From Pasteurella oralis (GTDB taxonomy: Bacteria > Pseudomonadota > Gammaproteobacteria > Enterobacterales > Pasteurellaceae): a stretch of 64,000 nt of DNA. The stretch spans positions 1 through 64,000 of the forward strand of contig NZ_NXGB01000008.1 in NCBI RefSeq assembly GCF_002850605.1. The letters are read 5' to 3'. The translations under genes were made by a program, and so were the position numbers. Under the pieces are notes generated by a model. The model was not told the DNA's origin and searched no databases. It saw only the letters and a program-made list of their open reading frames with translations. Shown here piece by piece: positions 56,692 through 64,000 of the stretch (its first letter is position 1; every line of letters starts with the position of its first letter).

Positions 56692-57438
56692 TCAGCTTGA
56701 ACATAATAATGTTTGTAGTAAATGCTGATTATCTGCACGCGGCGAAACTACAATATCTTGCCACCCTAAATTATGTGCTAAATTCGCAAGACGCTGACTC
56801 ACCGTCACAAGCTGGCAACTTTTTAACCAATTATGTTCGCTTTCTGGTACAAAATCCACAAGATAGTGCAAAATTTCTGCACTGGTTGCGACAATCCTCT
56901 GAATACCCGCACGTTTACAAATACTCATTTGTTCTGCATTGTTATACTCAATCGGCACACGCTGATAACATTCTAGCGTATCCACTTTTGCCCCACGCAA
57001 TTGTGCTTGCTCAGAAAAATATTCGCGTCCACCATTACCACGCAAAATCAATATATGCTTGTCTGCAATATCTTGCATCAAAGCTAATTCAAGTAACCCT
57101 TCACTGGTTTCTTGCTGTTGTGGATAAAAAATTGCATGTTCTATTTGACTTGCAAAATATTCGGCTGTACGCTGTCCAACCGCGAAATACAGCAACTCAT
57201 GACGCCAAGAAAAACCCGTATTTTTAAAAGTTTGCGTTGCATAATCAACAGCATGTTTCGAAACAGCAAAAACATAGTCACCCGCTTTTAATTGTGAAAA
57301 TTTATGCGGCAATGCATTTAATTCTCGGCCAGCTTCAATCGTAAATAATGGCAAATGAATTGCAAATACACCTGCTTGAATCAACATTTCCGCTAATTGT
57401 GCCCCACGCTCATCGGGGCGAGTGACTAATACTGCCAT
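56692..57438 (-). CDS. hemD: uroporphyrinogen-III synthase
   Basis: Closes hydroxymethylbilane to uroporphyrinogen III with inversion of ring D. Recognised by the start AVLVTRPDERGAQLAEMLIQAG, FAVGQRTAEYFAS near residue 85, ILILRGNGGREYF in the second lobe and IVATSAEILHYLV near 195. The family is poorly conserved, so position after hemC (18-bp gap) is important support. 248 residues, normal. Cytoplasmic. Confidence 0.93.
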   Translation of the reverse strand: MAVLVTRPDERGAQLAEMLIQAGVFAIHLPLFTIEAGRELNALPHKFSQLKAGDYVFAVSKHAVDYATQTFKNTGFSWRHELLYFAVGQRTAEYFASQIEHAIFYPQQQETSEGLLELALMQDIADKHILILRGNGGREYFSEQAQLRGAKVDTLECYQRVPIEYNNAEQMSICKRAGIQRIVATSAEILHYLVDFVPESEHNWLKSCQLVTVSQRLANLAHNLGWQDIVVSPRADNQHLLQTLLCSS

Positions 57439-57456
57439 TGTTTATTCTTCCTTTCC

Positions 57457-58407
57457 TTATTCTGAATAAAGTTTGTGCAAAATTTTATCAGCACCTTGCT
57501 GTAAAAGCTGTTCGGCAATTTGAATACCCAAAATTTCGGCATTTTCGACCGCACTTTTACCTTCAGCACGCATGATAGTAGAGCCATCCAATTCCCCTAC
57601 TAATGCACGTAAATAAAGCTGTCCTTGTGTCAAAATCGCATAACCTGCAATCGGTACTTGGCAACCACCCTGCAAATGCATATTCATTGCTCTTTCAGCT
57701 AGTACGCAATAAGTGGTTTCCATATCCGCCAAAGGCGCAAGCAGCTGTTGAACGTCATGATCATCCATACGGCATTCAATTCCTACTGCCCCCTGCCCTA
57801 CGGCGGGTAAACATTGTTCTGTTTCAATAAAAGAAGTCATTCGCTGTTCTAAACCCAGACGAATCAAACCTGCCGCAGCTAAAATAATCGCATCATATTC
57901 ACCATTATCTAGCTTAGCTAAACGTGTACCAACATTGCCACGCAATGAATGAATTTGTAAATCAGGACGTAATTGTTTTAATTGACATTGGCGACGTAGA
58001 CTAGAAGTCCCGACAACAGCACCTTGTGGTAATTCCAGCAAAGTACGGTATGAATTTGATACAAATGCATCTCTTGGATCTTCACGTTGACAAATAACGC
58101 TCAAACCAAGCCCTTCAGGGAAGTACATTGGGACATCTTTCATTGAATGGACTGCAATATCCGCTTCACCATTCAGCAACGCGGTTTCAAGCTCTTTCAC
58201 AAAAAGCCCTTTACCACCAATTTTTGCTAACGGCGTATCTAAAATCACATCACCTTTAGTCACCATTGGCACTAATTCAACCTGTAAATCAGCATGAATC
58301 TGTTGTAAACGTGCTTTGACATAATTCGCTTGCCATAACGCAAGTGGGCTTTGACGAGTGGCGATTTTTAAGAGTTTTTTTGTCATCATCACAACCATTT
58401 TAGGCAT
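57457..58407 (-). CDS. hemC: hydroxymethylbilane synthase (porphobilinogen deaminase)
   Basis: Links four porphobilinogens into hydroxymethylbilane. Conserved segments include [62 protein letters not shown] and the dipyrromethane cofactor cysteine in [13 protein letters not shown] near residue 250. The frame begins at ATG 58407; the ATG at 58386 ([12 protein letters not shown]) gives a length closer to other HemC proteins, and the ribosome site does not decide between them. First gene of hemCDXY, divergent from cyaA as in E. coli. Confidence 0.95.
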   Translation of the reverse strand: MPKMVVMMTKKLLKIATRQSPLALWQANYVKARLQQIHADLQVELVPMVTKGDVILDTPLAKIGGKGLFVKELETALLNGEADIAVHSMKDVPMYFPEGLGLSVICQREDPRDAFVSNSYRTLLELPQGAVVGTSSLRRQCQLKQLRPDLQIHSLRGNVGTRLAKLDNGEYDAIILAAAGLIRLGLEQRMTSFIETEQCLPAVGQGAVGIECRMDDHDVQQLLAPLADMETTYCVLAERAMNMHLQGGCQVPIAGYAILTQGQLYLRALVGELDGSTIMRAEGKSAVENAEILGIQIAEQLLQQGADKILHKLYSE

Positions 58408-58538
58408 AATAATCTGCTCTTATCCTATCATTGTTCCGTTTAAATGTCAGTTTCCATTTAAATTTTTTGCTTTAATTTAGACCAGATGTTAGAGTAGCGG
58501 GGCAAAGTAAATCGCAGCATAAATTAGTGGGATATTAT

Positions 58539-61055
58539 TTGAATTACGATCTCTTTAGTGCGAAGAAAAAAGTTGAATATTTAGATAATCTACGTATTGA
58601 ACGAGCATTATCTGGATCTTCAAATGAATTTCAGCATGTCTTTCAACTACTTACGTTGTTATTACATATTAATCATCCTAACGTACCGGGTTATGTCGCT
58701 GACGCACCGGCTGGGATTGTTGACTTTGAACTTTCTCATTATCAAAAACAATACCTCACGCAAACTGTCCCTAATTTGGATCTCAACCAACCTCTTATTC
58801 CGTCTTTTTCATACCGTGGCTTTAATGCTATTTTAGGCGTTTATGTAATGGGGAGTATTGCCTCAATCTCACAAACAGAAGCATCAGATCTAGATACTTG
58901 GGTGTGTCATCGTGAAGAGCTAAGTTTGGCAGAAAAAGAAGCCTTACAAAAAAAGGCCACACTTATCGAACAATGGGCAATGCAACTTGGCGTTGAAGTA
59001 AATTTTTATTTAATTGATCAACAACGCTTCCGTTGTTTCCGTTATGCAGAACCACTCACAGCCGAAAACTGTGGTTCAGCGCAATACATGTTGTTATTAG
59101 ATGAATTTTATCGTTCGGCGATTCGTTTAGCTGGAAAACCATTACTCTGGCAACATTTATTAGTCGAAAGAGAAGAACGCTATGAAAGCGAAGTTGAACG
59201 CTTAAGTAAAACGCAACAAATTAATTTGCGAGATTGGGTTGATTTTGGTGGGCTTGGACAATTTTCTGCCAACGAATATTTTGGAGCCAGTTTATGGCAA
59301 CTCTACAAAGGAATTGATGCGCCCTATAAATCAGTTATCAAAATCTTGTTATTAGAAACCTATTCCTCTGAGTATCCTAATACCTATTTAATTGCTCGTG
59401 AATTTAAAGAAGAATTACTCACTGGCAAACTCAATCCGAGTCACAATTTTGATCCTTACTTAGCGATGTTACAACGCGCAACTCGCTATTTAACTGCACA
59501 TAATGAACTTAAGCGGCTTGGCTTTGTACGCCGCAGTGTTTATCTTAAAGCCACTGAAGGGGTTGATTGGCAAGCACCTGAAACCAAGACAAATTGGCGT
59601 ATCCAATATTTACAAAAATTAGTTAAAGAATGGGATTGGTCCGATGCTTTAATCAACGATCTTAATCAACGTGCGCACTGGAAAATCAAACAAGTTAAAA
59701 AAGCACATAACAGCCTGATCAAATTCTTAATGTTAAGTTATCGCAACTTAGTGACATTTGCGCGTAAGCATAAAGTGAACTCAAGTATCATGCCGCAAGA
59801 TATTAGTGTTTTAACACGCAAGCTTTATACTGCTTTTGAAGAATTACCGGGTAAAATCACACTACTTAATCCGCAAATTTCAATGGATTTATCGGAGAAA
59901 AATCTCTTATTTTTTGAAGTGAAAAATAACAAAACCTTCAAAGATGGATGGTATGTAATCAACCAAACGCCAAATGTAAAAGGTTTTGTTCAAAAACGTT
60001 ATACCGAATACAGTAAAAGTTTAAATAAACTCGTGGCGTGGGCTTATTTTAATCGCATTTTAACTGCCAATACTAATTTACATATTATTAGCCAAAATGT
60101 GTCTTTAACCACTTTGCGCAACTTTGTTACTGACTTACGTCTTTCTTTTCCTGCAACAGTGTCATCTGCTACTAACGAAAATCTAGCACATTCTTGTGAA
60201 ATTCGCAGTTTAATTGTCGCAGTAAACCTCACTGTTGACCCAACTAAACAAATTAAACAGGCGAAAACACGTATTCAAGCAAGTGATTTATTTAGTTTTG
60301 GTCCAAAAGAAGAAAGCTTAGTGGGAAGTATTGATATCACTTACCGTAATTTATGGAATGAAATACGCACCTTACATTTTGAAGGTCCTAACGCGATTTT
60401 ATTAGCGCTTAAAGTACTATCGAATAAAATTCATCGGGGCGCATCCTCACCTAAATTTGTACAAGTATTTTGTTATAGTCAACGCTATCGCAAAACCTTG
60501 CGGAATATCGTGACCGCCTTAATTAATCGCTGTATTAGTATTCAAATTGGTACTAGCTTACCCCCCAAAAATAATTTGTTACGTGTCGCAGGTAAAAACT
60601 GGCAATTTTTCTTTGAAGAAAGAGGAATCAGCTTACAAGAAATCCATAATAATACTGTTGTTGAAACAACAGAATTTGATACCGCACTACAAACTGAAAT
60701 AGAAGAAAAAGAAATCGCACTACCTGACCATTCGCGTAGCTATCCACCTGAAATCGATCATTTTGCTAGTGAAGGCTTTTTGCAATTTTTCTTTGAAGAT
60801 AATTCAGATGGATCGTTTAATGTTTACATTTTAGATGAAGCCAATCGAATTGAAATTTACCGCAATTGCGATGGACAGAAAGAACAAAAAATCCTTGAGA
60901 TTAATCATATTTATCAGTCTTCAGGCTTGGATGAAAATAATAATCCGTATAAAATTGTGCAGCGCGATTTTAACTATCCACAATTTTATCAGTTACTATC
61001 ACAACAAAATGGAATTAAAATTGTCCCATTCCACAGCCGATTAGCAATGTCATAA
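58539..61055 (+). CDS. cyaA: class I adenylate cyclase
   Basis: Makes cAMP for CRP. The N-terminal catalytic nucleotidyltransferase domain contains GSIASISQTEASDLDTWV (Gly-Ser ... Asp-x-Asp, near residue 108), and the large C-terminal half is the regulatory domain that responds to EIIA-Glc in enterics. The frame can be read from GTG 58527, but TTG 58539 has GTGGGA 6 bp upstream and starts MNYDLFSAKKKVEYL, which fits Pasteurellaceae homologues as I recall them; E. coli cyaA also starts at TTG. 838 residues. The CRP palindrome before lctP and competence control in this family depend on it. Confidence 0.95.
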   Translation: MNYDLFSAKKKVEYLDNLRIERALSGSSNEFQHVFQLLTLLLHINHPNVPGYVADAPAGIVDFELSHYQKQYLTQTVPNLDLNQPLIPSFSYRGFNAILGVYVMGSIASISQTEASDLDTWVCHREELSLAEKEALQKKATLIEQWAMQLGVEVNFYLIDQQRFRCFRYAEPLTAENCGSAQYMLLLDEFYRSAIRLAGKPLLWQHLLVEREERYESEVERLSKTQQINLRDWVDFGGLGQFSANEYFGASLWQLYKGIDAPYKSVIKILLLETYSSEYPNTYLIAREFKEELLTGKLNPSHNFDPYLAMLQRATRYLTAHNELKRLGFVRRSVYLKATEGVDWQAPETKTNWRIQYLQKLVKEWDWSDALINDLNQRAHWKIKQVKKAHNSLIKFLMLSYRNLVTFARKHKVNSSIMPQDISVLTRKLYTAFEELPGKITLLNPQISMDLSEKNLLFFEVKNNKTFKDGWYVINQTPNVKGFVQKRYTEYSKSLNKLVAWAYFNRILTANTNLHIISQNVSLTTLRNFVTDLRLSFPATVSSATNENLAHSCEIRSLIVAVNLTVDPTKQIKQAKTRIQASDLFSFGPKEESLVGSIDITYRNLWNEIRTLHFEGPNAILLALKVLSNKIHRGASSPKFVQVFCYSQRYRKTLRNIVTALINRCISIQIGTSLPPKNNLLRVAGKNWQFFFEERGISLQEIHNNTVVETTEFDTALQTEIEEKEIALPDHSRSYPPEIDHFASEGFLQFFFEDNSDGSFNVYILDEANRIEIYRNCDGQKEQKILEINHIYQSSGLDENNNPYKIVQRDFNYPQFYQLLSQQNGIKIVPFHSRLAMS

Positions 61056-61073
61056 CCACACACTGGGGGTTAC

Positions 61074-61703
61074 ATGTTAGAAAAAACAAAAGTCTTGATT
61101 ATCGATGATCATCCATTGATGCGTCGAGGAATCAAACAACTTATGGAACTAGAAGATGATTTTGAAGTCGTCGCTGATGCAGGTAGCGGCAGTGAAGGTA
61201 TTACATTAGCATTACAGACCCAACCTGATCTGATCATTCTTGATCTCAATATGAAAGGATTATCTGGTTTAGATACCTTAAAAGCTTTACGCGCAGAAGG
61301 TGTTGACGCACGTATTTTAATCTTAACTGTATCAGATCTCAAAAGCGATATTTTCACGTTAATTGACGCTGGTGCTGATGGATACTTATTAAAAGATACT
61401 GAACCTGATGCACTATTAAGCCAAATTAAACGTATTGCTCAAGGCGAGATCATCTTAAGCGATTCGATTAAAGATGCCCTGCTTGAACGTCAAACTGCAA
61501 CAGATCCAATGTATTCATTAACCGATCGTGAAATGGATGTACTACGCTTAATTGCCACAGGCTTATCGAATAAACAAATTGCAGGTCAATTATTCATCTC
61601 TGAAGAAACCGTTAAAGTACATATCCGTAATCTATTACGTAAGCTCAATGTTCATTCACGCGTAGCTGCAACAGTCCTTTATTTTGAACATAAAGGGTTA
61701 TAA
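61074..61703 (+). CDS. narP: nitrate/nitrite response regulator
   Basis: Two-component response regulator. The receiver domain (1-125) has the acidic pocket IIDDHP (Asp11-12), phosphoacceptor Asp57 in LIILDLNMKG and Lys near 107 (YLLKDTEPD). The output domain is a LuxR-type HTH (about 149-192, SLTDREMDVLRLIATGLSNKQ). 209 residues. The sequence fits NarP/NarL; NarP is the one kept in Pasteurellaceae. No sensor (NarQ) is adjacent, so the kinase must be encoded elsewhere. Starts 18 bp after cyaA. Confidence 0.9.
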   Translation: MLEKTKVLIIDDHPLMRRGIKQLMELEDDFEVVADAGSGSEGITLALQTQPDLIILDLNMKGLSGLDTLKALRAEGVDARILILTVSDLKSDIFTLIDAGADGYLLKDTEPDALLSQIKRIAQGEIILSDSIKDALLERQTATDPMYSLTDREMDVLRLIATGLSNKQIAGQLFISEETVKVHIRNLLRKLNVHSRVAATVLYFEHKGL

Positions 61704-61719
61704 TTCTTCCTTCTATTTG

Positions 61720-61752
61720 AAAAAGCCAATTATTTTTCATGATTGGCTTTTT
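61720..61752 (+). terminator. narP terminator
   Basis: AAAAAGCCAAT (61720-61730) pairs with ATTGGCTTTTT (61742-61752); 11-bp stem running into more T residues. Confidence 0.88.
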
Positions 61753-61856
61753 TTATAAAAAAATTTGCTAAAATTTTCAAAAAAACTACCGCACTTTGCG
61801 TTGCCAAAGCCGCTGTTTAACAGGTACACTAAAGTAATTTTTGATTTGGGGAACTT

Positions 61857-63614
61857 ATGAAATTATTAAGGAATACAACGGCATGGTTTACGACTAAAGT
61901 AGCCATATTAAGTGCGATAATATTAAGCACACCTTCTTCCTTTGCACAAATCGATTTACAAATACAAGGCATCAAAAATACCCAATTAAATGACAATGTG
62001 CGCCTTTATACCGCTATGATTGACAAAGAAGAAGCCGATGGTTCAGAACGCCACAAACAATTAGTACGAGAAGCTATCGATAAAGGCTTACGTGCATACG
62101 GCTATTATCAAAACCAAATTGATTTTCAACTCACCAAACCTCCCTCACCAGCAAAAGAGATACTCATTGCGCATGTCACCATCGGTAAACCTGTAAAAAT
62201 TGCAGCAACAGATGTCAAAATTGAAGGCGAAGCTAAACAAGATCCCGAATTCGCTAAATTAGCTAAAAATTTACCTCCAGCAGGTACCATCCTCAACCAC
62301 GAAACTTACGATGATTATAAAAATAGCCTACAAAAGTTAGCTATCAGCCGCGGTTATTTTGATGGTGATTTCTTATTATCTCGCCTCGAAGTCATGCCTT
62401 CTACTTTACAAGCATGGTGGCGTTTAATCTATGATAGCGGCGAGCGTTATCATTTTGGTGAAGTCACGTTCGAAAATGCTCAAATACGTGAAGATTATCT
62501 ACGTAATATGATCAACATTAAAAAAGGTGATCCTTACCTAATTAATGATCTCTCTACGTTAACTAATAACTATACTTCCTCAAACTGGTTTAGTTCTGTT
62601 TTATTACAGCCTGATTTAGATGAAGACAATAAAATTGTTAATGTCGATGTTTTACTCCAACCACGTAAAAAAAATAGTATGGAAGTGGGAATTGGCTGGG
62701 CATCAGATGTGGGACCACGTTTACAATTAGGTTGGACTAAACCTTGGATTAATAATCGAGGTCATAGCTTCCGAACAAATTTATATGTTTCAGCACCGAA
62801 ACAAACCCTAGAGGCAACTTATAAAATGCCGTTACTTAAAAATCCATTAAATTATTACTATGAGCTATCAACGGGTTTTGAGAATGAAAATAAAAATGAT
62901 ACTGAATCCTTTGCTTCAACTTTTTCTGCAATCCGTTATTGGAATCATGCAGCAGGTTGGCAACATTCATTTGGTTTACGCGTTCGTTACGACTCTTTTA
63001 TTCAAGCCAATGTCAAAGATAAAACTCTCCTAGTTTATCCAACCGCATCACTCAGACGTACTCGCCTACAAGGTGGTTTATTCCCAACTTGGGGGGATGC
63101 ACAAAATATCACTGTGGATTTAGGTCGCACTTGGTGGCTATCTGATGTGGATTTCTTCAAAATACAAGGTTCTAGTCTATGGGTTCGCACCTACTTACAC
63201 AACCATCGTGTTGTCACTCGCCTTGAGCTAGGTTGGTTACATACTAAAGATATTAAACGTATCCCACCAGCGCTGCGATTTTTTGCAGGAGGTGATCGTA
63301 GTGTCCGTGGTTATGGTTACAAAAAAATTGCGCCTAAAAATGCAAATAACAAATTAGTCGGTGGTTCACGTCTTTTAACTGGTAGTCTTGAATACCAATA
63401 TCAAGTTTACCCTGATTGGTGGCTAGCCACTTTTGCCGATACAGGACTTGCAGCTAATATGTTTAGCGCAAAAGAATTACGCTATGGTGCAGGTATGGGA
63501 GTGCGTTGGGCATCACCTGTTGGTGCAATCAAATTTGATATTGCTACCCCAATACGCGATAAAGACAACAGCAAAAATATTCAATTTTATATTGGACTTG
63601 GTGCAGAACTGTAA
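61857..63614 (+). CDS. tamA: translocation and assembly module protein TamA (Omp85 family)
   Basis: Outer-membrane Omp85 protein that, with TamB, helps insert autotransporters and other proteins or moves lipids to the outer membrane. A signal peptide ends near SSFA (about residue 30). Three POTRA-like domains (about 35-265) contain [16 protein letters not shown] and SRGYFDGDF, followed by a 16-strand barrel with the VRGYGY motif of lid loop 6 ([14 protein letters not shown] near 485). The C-terminal strand ends FYIGLGAEL. 585 residues. GGGG lies 7 bp before the ATG. tamB follows 40 bp later. Confidence 0.92.
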   Translation: MKLLRNTTAWFTTKVAILSAIILSTPSSFAQIDLQIQGIKNTQLNDNVRLYTAMIDKEEADGSERHKQLVREAIDKGLRAYGYYQNQIDFQLTKPPSPAKEILIAHVTIGKPVKIAATDVKIEGEAKQDPEFAKLAKNLPPAGTILNHETYDDYKNSLQKLAISRGYFDGDFLLSRLEVMPSTLQAWWRLIYDSGERYHFGEVTFENAQIREDYLRNMINIKKGDPYLINDLSTLTNNYTSSNWFSSVLLQPDLDEDNKIVNVDVLLQPRKKNSMEVGIGWASDVGPRLQLGWTKPWINNRGHSFRTNLYVSAPKQTLEATYKMPLLKNPLNYYYELSTGFENENKNDTESFASTFSAIRYWNHAAGWQHSFGLRVRYDSFIQANVKDKTLLVYPTASLRRTRLQGGLFPTWGDAQNITVDLGRTWWLSDVDFFKIQGSSLWVRTYLHNHRVVTRLELGWLHTKDIKRIPPALRFFAGGDRSVRGYGYKKIAPKNANNKLVGGSRLLTGSLEYQYQVYPDWWLATFADTGLAANMFSAKELRYGAGMGVRWASPVGAIKFDIATPIRDKDNSKNIQFYIGLGAEL

Positions 63615-63654
63615 CTAGCAATAAACGATTTCAGGATATTCAGCGGACAACAAA

Positions 63655-64000
63655 ATGACAGAGCAAATAGACACAGAAAAGACAAATCATGCAACCACTC
63701 CAGCAGCCTCCAAAGCGAAAAAACCGCTTTGGCGCCGACTGTTATGTACAGTAAGTGCGGTCATTATTTTGCTCATTTTGCTGTTAGTGATGTTACTTGC
63801 AACCAGTACTGGTCAGCGCTGGCTCATTCAGCTCGCAGATAAATCACTAGATAGTTTGTCTATTGCACAAATTGAAGGGGGCTTACAAGAGGGGTTAGTC
63901 CTCAATAATGTTCGTTTTGAATCAGCTGGTGTAACAACACAGCTCACTCAAGCACGCTTACAATTGGATTTTGCTTGTTTATGGAATTTACATATTTGCC
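63655..64000 (+). CDS. tamB: translocation and assembly module protein TamB, N-terminal part
   Basis: Only the first ~115 codons are inside the window; the frame is still open at 64000. It begins MTEQIDTEKTNHATTP, then a basic stretch KKPLWRRLLCT and one long hydrophobic segment (IILLILLLVMLLATSTG) that anchors TamB in the inner membrane. The first repeats of the periplasmic bridge follow (WLIQLADKSLDSLSIAQIEGG; LVLNNVRFESAGVTT). GGA lies about 8 bp before the ATG. Location 40 bp after tamA confirms the call. Confidence 0.9.
   Translation, partial: MTEQIDTEKTNHATTPAASKAKKPLWRRLLCTVSAVIILLILLLVMLLATSTGQRWLIQLADKSLDSLSIAQIEGGLQEGLVLNNVRFESAGVTTQLTQARLQLDFACLWNLHIC

Noticed and set aside
56697-57227. 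176-codon plus-strand frame opposite hemD
   Set aside because: Antisense to a clear hemD, no ribosome site and no recognisable domain.

Overview
The window is a chromosomal segment from a Pasteurellaceae bacterium. The strongest sign is the Haemophilus/Pasteurella-type DNA uptake signal AAGTGCGGT (or its complement ACCGCACTT), which I saw roughly thirty times, often inside genes and sometimes in terminator stems. Gene content (metNIQ beside gmhB, pssA, lutABC-lctP, purB-hflD, recA-recX, hemCDXY back to back with cyaA, narP, tamAB), the AT-rich sequence and the protein similarities fit Pasteurella or a close relative. I cannot name the species.

Layout. 1-6.2 kb: heptose phosphatase gmhB facing the methionine importer metNIQ (MetJ box in its promoter), a YfiF-like methyltransferase, and phosphatidylserine synthase. 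6.2-13.2 kb: L-lactate oxidation and uptake (lutABC, lctP) with a perfect CRP palindrome, then purB-hflD. 13.3-18.5 kb: a sucrose regulon (scrK, scrB, scrR, scrA) with three identical 16-bp palindromes as likely ScrR operators. 18.5-21.1 kb: a periplasmic copper chaperone and two inner-core LPS heptosyltransferases.

21.1-31.1 kb: a complete type I-F CRISPR-Cas system, all on the minus strand, in the unusual order cas8f-cas5f-cas7f-cas6f, CRISPR array (18 identical repeats plus a decayed terminal one, 18 spacers), cas1, cas2-3. The effector genes have a strong promoter (TTGACA-17-TAGAAT). Just upstream, between this promoter and mutS, lies a degenerate two-repeat mini-CRISPR. Its 30-nt pseudo-spacer matches a site immediately upstream of the -35 box of that same promoter. 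The site has a CC PAM, and the mismatches include positions 6, 12 and 18, which type I guides do not read. This looks like a CreR-type autoregulatory guide RNA and is the finding I rate highest.

33.8-51.9 kb: an 18-kb, 12-gene minus-strand unit built around SrfA-SrfB-SrfC. It adds a TPR/Sel1-like membrane protein, a secreted VWA protein, a LolD/MacB-like ABC ATPase with FtsX-like permease, a periplasmic formylglycine-enzyme-like protein, two coiled-coil lipoproteins and two paralogous membrane-anchored VWA proteins. SrfA and the two VWA proteins share a cytoplasmic domain plus membrane anchor. The parts suggest an energised trans-envelope machine (actin/Hsp70-like ATPase and dynamin-like GTPase inside; VWA and lipoproteins outside the inner membrane). 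Its function is unknown to me.

52-64 kb: recA (LexA box) and recX, the hemCDXY operon, cyaA (probable TTG start), narP, tamA and the start of tamB, which runs off the end.
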